Assembly: GCA_964553325.1 (NCBI GenBank)
Contig: CAZKKI010000072.1
Coordinates: forward strand, 1 to 64,000
Source of the DNA: BMS3ABIN04 sp964553325
Lineage (GTDB): Bacteria > Bacteroidota > Ignavibacteria > Ignavibacteriales > Melioribacteraceae
Direction: 5' to 3'
Length of the DNA: 64,000 nucleotides
In this document: piece by piece, positions 8,540 through 16,219 of the stretch
Position numbering within the stretch: the first letter of the stretch is position 1
Layout of the letters: each line of letters begins with the position of its first letter
Position numbers and translations under genes: made by a program
The notes under the pieces: generated by a model
Database searches by the model: none
Told to the model about the DNA's origin: nothing
Seen by the model: only the letters and a program-made list of their open reading frames with translations

Positions 8540-11401
8540 TTATTTTAGTAACAACATCTTTTTTACTTTAGTGTATTTTGGAGTGGTTAATTTGTAAATA
8601 TAAAATCCGCTGGTTAAATCCGTTGCATTAAAGTTAATCCGGTAACTGCCAGCTTCTTGACGTTCATCAACTAATACTTTAACTAATTCACCTAACATAT
8701 TGTAGATACTCAGTTTAACCGTTGTTTCCTCGGGAATCGAATATGCTATTATTGTGCTCGGATTGAACGGATTAGGGTAATTTTGCACCAATTCGTATAC
8801 ATCCGGTTTTGTCATTAAAACTTCTACGACGGGTGAATATTCATATTCGCCGTCAACGTCTATTTGTTTCAACCGGTAATAATAAACTCCGGTTTTTTCA
8901 TCGACTTTATCGATATAAGAATACGATTTCGGGGAATTGCTGTTTCCGTAGCCTTGAACAAAAGCGATTTTTTCCCAATCTTCTTCCGAAAACGAATTTG
9001 AAGGGGAAACTTTACCCGTTGCAAAAGCTCTTTGGATTTCAAAACCGTAATTATTTACTTCCGTTGCGGTTTCCCACTTTAACATAATTCCGTTATCCGA
9101 ATTTTGTGCCGTGAAAGTTGTTAGCTCAACCGGTAGTGATCCGTCCGGTTGAAAATCATTCAAATCTCTCGGTTGAATTTGATAACCCCAAGTGTAAGGT
9201 GATGTGTTATCGTATTGATTAAAAACGCCTACAACGTCTTTAGGCCAAGCCGGTTCTTGCGTACCGTCAATCTCCGTATCTTTGTCGATTCTCATTGTTA
9301 AAGTATGTGCGCCTCCGTCATCGGTAATTTCTATATTTGCATTTTGTCCGGATGCCGGCCAAGCATCACCGCCGCCGGTATTCGAGACATGTTGAATACC
9401 GATTAATGTTCCCTCGTAACTTTCAGGGTCGGCTAACAGTTGCTCTATTGTCAAGATAACCGGATCGGGTACGGCATTAACTCCAACGGGTTTACTCGAT
9501 CCGTTATCGGTTATATCGCTTGCATTATCCGGAACTATTTCGGCTTTTCCGTTATATTGTTGCAATTTCCCGACGATAGTATAATTATTTCCCCTTACGA
9601 TTGTAACACCAGTTTCGCCGCCTTTATAAATGTTTATTCCTTGTGTTGCATCTTGAATGTATACGTCGAGACTTGATGTTGAAAAAATTTCGCTTTCCAC
9701 GGTTGCATCGCCGTTGATGCGTGCGTAAATATTCAAGTACGTCAATACCCCGTTAGCGTCAACGTCGTGCAAAGTTGCAATCGAGACCGTACCGGCAAAG
9801 TATTGTTCCGTTTGCGACTCGCTTGAGACGCCTTCGTTATCTTCGGCATAAATCCAATATTTAACCAAATCGCCGTTTCCGTATGCGCTTTCCGGTATTG
9901 TACCTTGATAAGTGGAGCCGCCGGTATTCGTCATTGTAACCGATTGTTCCGAACCGTCGTTAATCGTATATTTCAAAATAGCCGAGCCGATACCGTCTCC
10001 GTCGGTTATATCGGCTGTAACAACTGTATTTTCGTTTTCCAACGGAACTTTCGGAGAACGTGCAACATTTGTAATTGTAGGAGCCGCAGTGTTAAGCGAA
10101 TGAGAGCCAAGTCCGTCGAATGTATCTTGCGGATATCCGTTCCATTCTACACCCGGATCAAAACTGTCCGAACCGTCCGAATCGCCTGCACCGTAAACCG
10201 ATTTTCTTCTGATTGTATTATCTTTCGTGGAAGCATCTCCGGTTCCCCACTCGTTTCCCGGATCAACCCCGATTTGTCCGATAACGTCTAAAATTTCAGT
10301 CCCTTTAACCAACGCTACCGCATCGTCGCCATTAAACGACAAACTACCGGTTGTTTGGTCGGCTACATCCAAAATTGCTTGTGTTGCGCTCGAGTGAGCG
10401 ACAACGAAAACATCGCCGTTAACAATCGAACCGTTAAGAGCAATTGTGGTTGAAGGTGTAACATTGCCGTTGGAGTAAATCTCGATTTTGTAATTCTCCG
10501 CCGAAAGATCGATTGTTCCGTGCGTATTGTTGAATATTTCAAGCGCTTTATTGTTACCGCTACCTTCAACGTATTCGCTGATGAACAAATCGGGTGATTT
10601 ATAAGTCAAATCGTTAAAATCGATGTAATTAACATATTCGGGATGATCTACAAAAGGATTTCTGTTATCTTGAATCGATTGTACATAATCGTTTCTATCC
10701 ATTTCCCACTGATCGGGTAAATCTTGCCAATGCCATTGCAAAAGCAAATCCAAATCCTGCGGATCGCGACCCAAATCGTTTTCTATATGATTATTCAACC
10801 AATTAAAACTCCAATCGTATCCGTCTATATCGTCGTAGCGAACCGACATATAAAGTAAAGCCCTTGCCGCATCGCCTTTGTGCGGATCTCTCGGTTCGTA
10901 AACGTAATTCCCGTTTGCGTCGGTACCTCTTTGTGATTCCATGAAAGTATAATCGGCCGTAACAACTTCACCAAGCGGAAGATTGCTTCTTATTGCATTA
11001 GCATTATTTTGGTGTGTCGGGAACAAATGATGCTGATCGGCATATTCATCCCGTTCAACAGGACTATCTGCGGGATTCGTAGGCATCCAGCTATGCGCCC
11101 AAGTATGTTCCCTGCTCAAAACATCCCAAGTAAAAGTACCCGAGTAGACATATTCGTAATGAGAATAGACGCAAAATACCGATTTTGTTCCGTCACCGTT
11201 ATCTATCGATGCAAAGTTTGCTATGTTGGTTTCATCGAATTGAGAATAAGGCACCCACGTGTAAGGATTTCTTATTCTGTCTTTCAAGTCCGATAAAAAT
11301 GTTGTTTTCCGCGGGTTTAGATTGTCGTAATATGTTCCTTGCGGATAAACCGAAACGGTTGAGAATAAAATTACGCTTAAAAACAGTAGAATTTTTTTCA
11401 T
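8540..11401 (-). CDS. Secreted endonuclease I with lamin-tail domain and T9SS sorting tail
   Basis: This 953-residue secreted multidomain protein has a signal peptide at residues 1-20. Residues about 22-280 are an endonuclease I (EndA-type beta-beta-alpha-metal nuclease) domain with SREHTWAHSWM, DQHHLFPTHQNNANAIRSN and DPHKGDAARALLYM, covering the catalytic His and metal Asn/Arg positions. Residues about 290-430 look like a lamin-tail domain (DLFISEYVEGSGNNKALEIF). Next come an immunoglobulin-like segment and a beta-rich OB-like segment (VYIQDATQGINIYKGG). The last 80 residues carry YPNPFNPSTI and SGFYIYKL, a type A type IX secretion sorting signal. It probably degrades extracellular DNA for nutrient or biofilm purposes. 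GAGG 9 nt before the ATG supports this start. Confidence 0.88.
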   Translation of the reverse strand: MKKILLFLSVILFSTVSVYPQGTYYDNLNPRKTTFLSDLKDRIRNPYTWVPYSQFDETNIANFASIDNGDGTKSVFCVYSHYEYVYSGTFTWDVLSREHTWAHSWMPTNPADSPVERDEYADQHHLFPTHQNNANAIRSNLPLGEVVTADYTFMESQRGTDANGNYVYEPRDPHKGDAARALLYMSVRYDDIDGYDWSFNWLNNHIENDLGRDPQDLDLLLQWHWQDLPDQWEMDRNDYVQSIQDNRNPFVDHPEYVNYIDFNDLTYKSPDLFISEYVEGSGNNKALEIFNNTHGTIDLSAENYKIEIYSNGNVTPSTTIALNGSIVNGDVFVVAHSSATQAILDVADQTTGSLSFNGDDAVALVKGTEILDVIGQIGVDPGNEWGTGDASTKDNTIRRKSVYGAGDSDGSDSFDPGVEWNGYPQDTFDGLGSHSLNTAAPTITNVARSPKVPLENENTVVTADITDGDGIGSAILKYTINDGSEQSVTMTNTGGSTYQGTIPESAYGNGDLVKYWIYAEDNEGVSSESQTEQYFAGTVSIATLHDVDANGVLTYLNIYARINGDATVESEIFSTSSLDVYIQDATQGINIYKGGETGVTIVRGNNYTIVGKLQQYNGKAEIVPDNASDITDNGSSKPVGVNAVPDPVILTIEQLLADPESYEGTLIGIQHVSNTGGGDAWPASGQNANIEITDDGGAHTLTMRIDKDTEIDGTQEPAWPKDVVGVFNQYDNTSPYTWGYQIQPRDLNDFQPDGSLPVELTTFTAQNSDNGIMLKWETATEVNNYGFEIQRAFATGKVSPSNSFSEEDWEKIAFVQGYGNSNSPKSYSYIDKVDEKTGVYYYRLKQIDVDGEYEYSPVVEVLMTKPDVYELVQNYPNPFNPSTIIAYSIPEETTVKLSIYNMLGELVKVLVDERQEAGSYRINFNATDLTSGFYIYKLTTPKYTKVKKMLLLK

Positions 11402-11560
11402 TTGAGTAACCTCACCCCAATATTAATTAATAAACGATACTAAATTATCATTTTAAATATTTTCCAACTTGATACAGATCACAAAAATGTGGTTGAGTGA
11501 ATCAATTGGATACAATTAAAAGAAAATAAATTATTTTTCAAGAACTTTTAGCCGAGTGAT

Positions 11561-11935
11561 TCAGCAAGTGGTGTGAATTAAAGCTCCTACGGCTCTGTCA
11601 TTTATCAAACTATTGTAAAATTCAATGGCTTTTTTCGTGTTTAGATGATAATATTCTATATTTTCGGTTTCCAGAAATCTTTTCGCTTTTTTCGATAAAC
11701 GCAAACGGTTTAGCATTCCTTTGGAAATAATAATAATTTCCGCCCCGTTTTCAATCAACTCGTTAATATCTTCCGGTTGTATCCCTCTCGAATGATCGGT
11801 TCCGGTTTCGTCCCAATTCCATTCCCTCGCTCCACCTGGAAATAATTTTACATCTTTGAACGGTTCTTCGAAACCCTCTATAAGTATTTGCCCCCAAGAA
11901 TATTCTTTGATTCCCGGGGATTTTGTCATAATCAT
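11561..11935 (-). CDS. Mth938-like (DUF498) domain protein
   Basis: This 124-residue soluble protein matches the Mth938/NDUFAF3-like fold: SPGIKEYSWGQILIEG at the start, then VKLFPGGAREWNWDETGT, GAEIIIISKGM and the end RAVGALIHTTC. In mitochondria the relative helps complex I assembly. The function of bacterial stand-alone forms is unknown to me. It starts 3 bp after the terC stop, with GGAG over the terC end serving as ribosome-binding site, so it is coupled to TerC. A 159-bp AT-rich gap separates it from the nuclease gene start at 11401. Confidence 0.8.
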   Translation of the reverse strand: MIMTKSPGIKEYSWGQILIEGFEEPFKDVKLFPGGAREWNWDETGTDHSRGIQPEDINELIENGAEIIIISKGMLNRLRLSKKAKRFLETENIEYYHLNTKKAIEFYNSLINDRAVGALIHTTC

Positions 11936-11938
11936 CTT

Positions 11939-12694
11939 TTAAGCTCCAACTTCTTTATATTGTTTATGAAGTTTAAGAGGTTTCCGTTTTCTTCTTTCTC
12001 TTACTTTCATATTTAAAAATTCAACGCCTACGGAGAAAGCCATAGCAAAGTAAATATACCCTTTCGGAATGTGCAAGTCGAAACCCTCGCCGAAAAGCGA
12101 CACGCCTACCAAAATAAGGAAGCTCAATGCCAACATTTTAATCGTAGGATGTTCGTCAACAAAATCCCCTATGGTTTTTGCGGCGAACATCATAACAAGT
12201 ACGGCCAAAATTATAGCTATAATCATAACCATAATTTGGTTAGCCAAACCCACCGCAGTAATTACCGAATCCAATGAAAACACGACGTCCAAAATCGCTA
12301 TTTGGATTAAGACGTTAACAAATCCGGCCGTAACTTTCTCGTCAACCGTTTCCTCTTCCAATTCGAGACTCGCATGTATTTCGTGTGTACTTTTACCGAT
12401 AAGGAACAAACCGCCGGTAATTAAAATTAAATCCCTGCCGGAAATTTCTTTGCCCAGAAAATCGAAGATCGGTTGTGTTAAACCCATAACCCAAGTAAGC
12501 GAAAGTAGCAATAAAATTCTTGTTATCATTGCCAAAGCCAAACCGAGCACCCGCGCTTTATTTCGTTTGGCTTCTTCGACCCTGCTAACCAAAATTGTGA
12601 TAAAAATTATATTGTCTATTCCGAGAACAATTTCAAGCAATGTTAAGGTTAACAATGCCACCCAAGCTTCCGGGTTTGCAATCCATTCAAACAT
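11939..12694 (-). CDS. TerC-family integral membrane protein
   Basis: This 251-residue membrane protein has about seven hydrophobic helices. The TerC signatures LEIVLGIDNIIFI (first helix) and DVVFSLDSVITAVG (middle) place the conserved Asp residues within membrane segments. TerC/Alx-type proteins are linked to tellurite resistance and manganese export at the inner membrane; the substrate here cannot be told. The cytoplasmic C-terminus is basic (RERRKRKPLKLHK). GGAG 5 nt before the ATG supports the start. It is followed at 3 bp by the Mth938-like gene and preceded by the M29-like peptidase with a 68-bp gap. Confidence 0.88.
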   Translation of the reverse strand: MFEWIANPEAWVALLTLTLLEIVLGIDNIIFITILVSRVEEAKRNKARVLGLALAMITRILLLLSLTWVMGLTQPIFDFLGKEISGRDLILITGGLFLIGKSTHEIHASLELEEETVDEKVTAGFVNVLIQIAILDVVFSLDSVITAVGLANQIMVMIIAIILAVLVMMFAAKTIGDFVDEHPTIKMLALSFLILVGVSLFGEGFDLHIPKGYIYFAMAFSVGVEFLNMKVRERRKRKPLKLHKQYKEVGA

Positions 12695-12762
12695 TAAATC
12701 TCCGTAAATTTTAATTAGAAGTTGTGGTTTGTGAACATAAAAAATATATGCGGAAACAATTA

Positions 12763-13722
12763 TTAAAGTAGAAGTTTACCCTTTTCCATAATTATTTTCC
12801 CGTCGAAATAAACGGTAGGTTTTTTAATTACTCCGTCAACATGAATTGGAACATTAACGTTTCCGCCCATGGATTTATTATTACCCAAAGCGATATGAAC
12901 TGTACCCAAAACTTTTTCGTCTTCAAGCAAATTGCCGCTTAGTTTAACTTTGTCGTTGGTTCCTATACCAAGTTCTGCTATGTTTCTGGCTTTTTTACCG
13001 AATTTACTTAGCATTTTAACTAATTTTTTTGCTTCGGTGCCGCCGGAAATCTTTGTTGCATATCCTTTTTCAACCGTAATTTTGATAGGATTTTTCACCA
13101 CTCCGATACCGGCCATCGAACCGTCCACTATAAAAATACCATTCGATTTCCCTTCGAGAGGAGCTACGAAAGCTTCTCCTGTTGGTAAATTGCCGCTTTC
13201 ACCTTTTTTATGAAATAATCCTTTGCTGGGGATTGCTCTTCTGCCGGTTATTTCCATGGTTATATCCGTACCGTTCGGAGCGGTTACGCGAACGGTTTTT
13301 GTACGTTCAAGTTTTTTTGAAAGTTTAATTGTAAGATTTGCGATTTTTTTATAATCGGCATTTAAGCCTCTAATCATTACGTCTTTCGTTATTCCCGGGA
13401 AGGTGGCTATCCGAACTCCTTTTGCCGATGCATTCCTTCTGGCGTCGGTATGAGTTAGTGATTTGGTTGTAGGACACAAAACAACATCGTACATTTGCAT
13501 AAGCTTGGCAACTGCTTCTGGCGGTTCTTGTCCGTGGTATTCCAGCGATTTCATTTCCACATAAAGGCTTTTGTGTCCTAACCGCATAGCATTTAGATAT
13601 AAATTATAACCGATTTCTTTTTTATTTTCGTCGGTAATAACAAGAATCGATTCTTTCTTTTTTGCTCCCATGCAATCTTTAATTGCAATTATGGAAGCTT
13701 TATCAAGTTTGGTTAACCTCAT
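12763..13722 (-). CDS. M29-like (aminopeptidase T-related) metallopeptidase
   Basis: The 319-residue cytoplasmic protein resembles leucyl aminopeptidase/AmpT of family M29. Conserved blocks are GNLPTGEAFVAP (metal-ligand Glu), RNIAELGIGTN (second Glu), GTVHIALGNN (His) and VPIHVDGVI (the His-x-Asp pair). It is shorter than classic M29 enzymes of about 370-410 residues, mainly at the N-terminus, so it belongs to a compact subgroup. It probably trims peptides from the N-terminus using two metal ions; this is inferred from the family. AAGGA 7 nt before the ATG supports the start. Confidence 0.75.
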   Translation of the reverse strand: MRLTKLDKASIIAIKDCMGAKKKESILVITDENKKEIGYNLYLNAMRLGHKSLYVEMKSLEYHGQEPPEAVAKLMQMYDVVLCPTTKSLTHTDARRNASAKGVRIATFPGITKDVMIRGLNADYKKIANLTIKLSKKLERTKTVRVTAPNGTDITMEITGRRAIPSKGLFHKKGESGNLPTGEAFVAPLEGKSNGIFIVDGSMAGIGVVKNPIKITVEKGYATKISGGTEAKKLVKMLSKFGKKARNIAELGIGTNDKVKLSGNLLEDEKVLGTVHIALGNNKSMGGNVNVPIHVDGVIKKPTVYFDGKIIMEKGKLLL

Positions 13723-13735
13723 TTGATTGTCCTTT

Positions 13736-14467
13736 TTATAACGGAATGCCGAAATTCATTTGAACCGTTGCGCCGAAACCGCTTTTATCGACGAATGAAT
13801 CGTAAATTTGATAAACAGCCGAATTTCTGAACGGAATCATTTTCTTTATTTCGAATTGATGATAAAAAGCCGTACCTTCAACGGTTACATAATCCCGAAT
13901 GAGATGAATAATTAACCCCGTGCCAACGTAATAACCGATGTCGGTCTTGAAATTATCGTATTCGATTTTGTCTTTTTCTTTTCCACCTTCCAAAATTTCA
14001 CCGGAATATCTACTGTTAAAGAAAGTGATGCCACCTTCAACAACTTTAAAATCGACGAAACTTAATAATGGAATTCCGAAATCGACTCCTATTCCCCAAT
14101 GGTTCAGATTAACGGTGTATCTTTCTTCCATCGGTAAGTTGTTCAATTCGGAAAATATACTTTTTTCTTCTTTCAAAAACTGATAAAACGCTTTAGCGGT
14201 AAAGAAGTAATTTGTAAAGTCGGCACGAAAAATATTTGCGCCGATTTTAAAACCCTCCGCTTTTTGGAAAGTTATATCCCGTTCGGGAAATCCGAAGTCC
14301 GTGCGGAACCGGTTAGTTAAATCTTCCGCACCTTTAGCGGAATAAAGCTGATTGGTATAACCTCCGAAGACACCGCTAAGCCCTAAACATCCGAAACCGC
14401 ATGTTTGAGAATAATTAGTTGTAGCGAATACAGCAAAAATAAAAAATGTTAAAATTTTAATTTTCAT
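13736..14467 (-). CDS. Hypothetical exported protein, probable outer-membrane barrel
   Basis: I do not recognise a named family. The chosen ATG at 14467 gives a clean signal peptide (KIKILTFFIFAVFATTNYSQ) followed by a Cys/Gly-rich mature start, TCGFGCLGLSGVFGGYTNQL. The ORF can be extended three codons to a TTG, without a better ribosome-binding site. The rest alternates aromatic and polar residues with repeated YxxxxF/GxG patterns and ends in VQMNFGIPL, as small beta-barrels of about 240 residues do. It lies 13 bp upstream of the M29-like gene and 46 bp downstream of the PqqD-family gene. Confidence 0.55.
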   Translation of the reverse strand: MKIKILTFFIFAVFATTNYSQTCGFGCLGLSGVFGGYTNQLYSAKGAEDLTNRFRTDFGFPERDITFQKAEGFKIGANIFRADFTNYFFTAKAFYQFLKEEKSIFSELNNLPMEERYTVNLNHWGIGVDFGIPLLSFVDFKVVEGGITFFNSRYSGEILEGGKEKDKIEYDNFKTDIGYYVGTGLIIHLIRDYVTVEGTAFYHQFEIKKMIPFRNSAVYQIYDSFVDKSGFGATVQMNFGIPL

Positions 14468-14522
14468 TCCGGTCAATACACAAAGTCTTTTTTACAAAAA
14501 TATGAAAATTTATTCGATTAAG

Positions 14523-14867
14523 CTAAACGCGATTGGTATCATTTACTTTCATGAACAATTGAATCATTCTGTTTTTATTCAATTGTTCAATAAATAATTT
14601 CACTCTTTCTTCAGCCGGTTCCACTTCATCGCCGAATTCCTTTACGCAAAGTTTCACAATATCCGAAACGGTTTTATCGCCCGTACAATTTTTCCAAACA
14701 AAGGAGCCGATTTTATCCAAGTCAACCCGGAAAGGTTTATCGAGCATTTTTTTGAAAAAAATTTTTTCGATAAAATTTAATGGTTTTTTAACCAGCACGG
14801 TAATTAGTCCGTTCTTTTCTTCCCATTCGCATTTATGAACGGGATATGCATTCAAAATATCGTTCAT
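14523..14867 (-). CDS. PqqD-family (RRE-like) small protein
   Basis: This 114-residue protein carries the PqqD winged-helix pattern: FRVDLDKIGSFVWKNC followed by GDKTVSDIVKLCVKEFGDEV and a terminal helix ERVKLFIEQLNKN. PqqD proteins bind leader peptides and present them to radical-SAM or other modifying enzymes. No such enzyme or precursor peptide is nearby here. The N-terminal 55 residues are an extra basic/hydrophobic segment (PLNFIEKIFFKKML). Its ATG overlaps the stop of the MFS transporter gene by 4 bp, so the two are coupled. The fold call is good; a peptide-related role is only a guess. Confidence 0.7.
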   Translation of the reverse strand: MNDILNAYPVHKCEWEEKNGLITVLVKKPLNFIEKIFFKKMLDKPFRVDLDKIGSFVWKNCTGDKTVSDIVKLCVKEFGDEVEPAEERVKLFIEQLNKNRMIQLFMKVNDTNRV

Positions 14868-16132
14868 GCTTTAGATTCCTTAATGCCTAATTCCAACCCG
14901 TGATTATTAGGACCGGTTTCGCTTTTACGGAGCATGTACGCGAAGAAAAGTCCGAAAAATCCCAATGTAGAAAAAATCCACATTCCGGCCGTATAACCGC
15001 CCGTGTAATCGTTCACCCAACCGATTAAGAAATTCAATCCTGCTAATCCGATGTTTTGAATTAAAGTCATCAAACCGTAAGCCGTACCGAGTTTTTTTTC
15101 TTCTACAATAATTGCGACAGCGGGCCACATAACCGCCGGAATAAGAGAGAAAGACAGACCCATAATTCCCATCGGAATATACAAAGAAATATCGGTGTAA
15201 TTCATTAATAAGTAAACGGGAATAAGCAACAACGAACCGATCATCATTAACAACGAACGTTTACCGATATAATCGGCGAGAAGACCGAACAGCGGAGTTA
15301 AAATCATTGAAAACAAAATCAGCATGCTCGATAGAAATCCGCCTAATTCCCTCGAAGTTCCGTGCGTTTCGATAAAAAATTTGACGGCAAAAGTTTGAAA
15401 CGGAAAAATTGCCGAGTAGAATGTAACGCAGAGCAAAACAACATACCAAAATGAAGTCGGGAACGAAAAAATTTCTTTGAAATTAAATTCGTCTTGCTTC
15501 GGAACTGGATTAACGGCTAAGTTTTTCTCGGCATAAATATCCATTATCCAATAAATAGCAATCGATATAACCGAAACGCCGGCCGCAACAACGGCAATTA
15601 ACAAAGGACCTTGCCATTCTTGATAAAAACTTTTTGCCCAAGTCGGTGAATTCAAAGCCGCAAATGTTCCCAATCGGGCTATTGTAAGATTAATCCCGAA
15701 TGCAAACGAAAGTTGTTTCCCTTTAAACCATCTTCCCAAAACGGTTGTTACCGCAACGATTAAAGACTCCGCCCCAAGACCGAAAATCAATCTTCCCAGA
15801 GCCATTAAAATTAAATCGCCGCCAGAAAATGCGGTAAGTACCGCGCCGGTTAGACATAATGCCGAAAATATAAATGTGGAAATGCGGGTGCCTATTCTAT
15901 CGATTATAATTCCGCCGATTAAAACCATAAAAATATTCGGAACGCTGTAAATTCCGTTGAGCAAACCAATATCGGCATCAGAGAAATTCAATTGTTTTGC
16001 AAGCAAGTCCGCAAGCGGACTAATACTATCGTATACATAATAATTTCCGAACATAGCCAGACTTACAAAAACGAGAATCGTCCAGCGGAACAAGGGCGAA
16101 GGTTCGGGTTTTACGGAAGTTGATTTATTCAT
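14864..16132 (-). CDS. Major facilitator superfamily transporter
   Basis: This inner-membrane transporter has 12 predicted helices over 422 residues. The MFS motif A-like loop after helix 2 reads GGIIIDRIGTRIS, and the equivalent in the second half is FGLLADYIGKRSL. A central cytoplasmic loop near residue 200 (DIYAEKNLAVNPVPKQDEF) separates the halves. The substrate cannot be inferred. The ORF reaches a GTG at 16141; GGAG three nucleotides before ATG 16132 makes that ATG slightly more likely. It is preceded at about 15 bp by a probable terminator of the OPT gene and overlaps the PqqD-family gene by 4 bp. Confidence 0.85.
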   Translation of the reverse strand: MNKSTSVKPEPSPLFRWTILVFVSLAMFGNYYVYDSISPLADLLAKQLNFSDADIGLLNGIYSVPNIFMVLIGGIIIDRIGTRISTFIFSALCLTGAVLTAFSGGDLILMALGRLIFGLGAESLIVAVTTVLGRWFKGKQLSFAFGINLTIARLGTFAALNSPTWAKSFYQEWQGPLLIAVVAAGVSVISIAIYWIMDIYAEKNLAVNPVPKQDEFNFKEIFSFPTSFWYVVLLCVTFYSAIFPFQTFAVKFFIETHGTSRELGGFLSSMLILFSMILTPLFGLLADYIGKRSLLMMIGSLLLIPVYLLMNYTDISLYIPMGIMGLSFSLIPAVMWPAVAIIVEEKKLGTAYGLMTLIQNIGLAGLNFLIGWVNDYTGGYTAGMWIFSTLGFFGLFFAYMLRKSETGPNNHGLELGIKESKA

Positions 16133-16146
16133 ATTCTCCACATTAT

Positions 16147-16208
16147 AAAAAAAGCCGCCCGAATCCGTTTGCAGATTAACCCCGATAACATCAATGATTC
16201 GAAGCAGC
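16147..16208 (-). terminator. Probable terminator after the OPT transporter gene
   Basis: On the minus strand, 12 bp after the stop at 16220, GCTGCTTCGAATC (16208-16196) can pair with GATTCGGGCGGC (16165-16154). The stem has several G-U pairs and one bulged C around a 30-nt loop, and is followed by TTTTTTT. The long loop makes it less certain than the others. Its T-tract runs directly into TATAATG just upstream of the MFS gene. Confidence 0.55.
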
Positions 16209-16219
16209 CTATTAAATTA

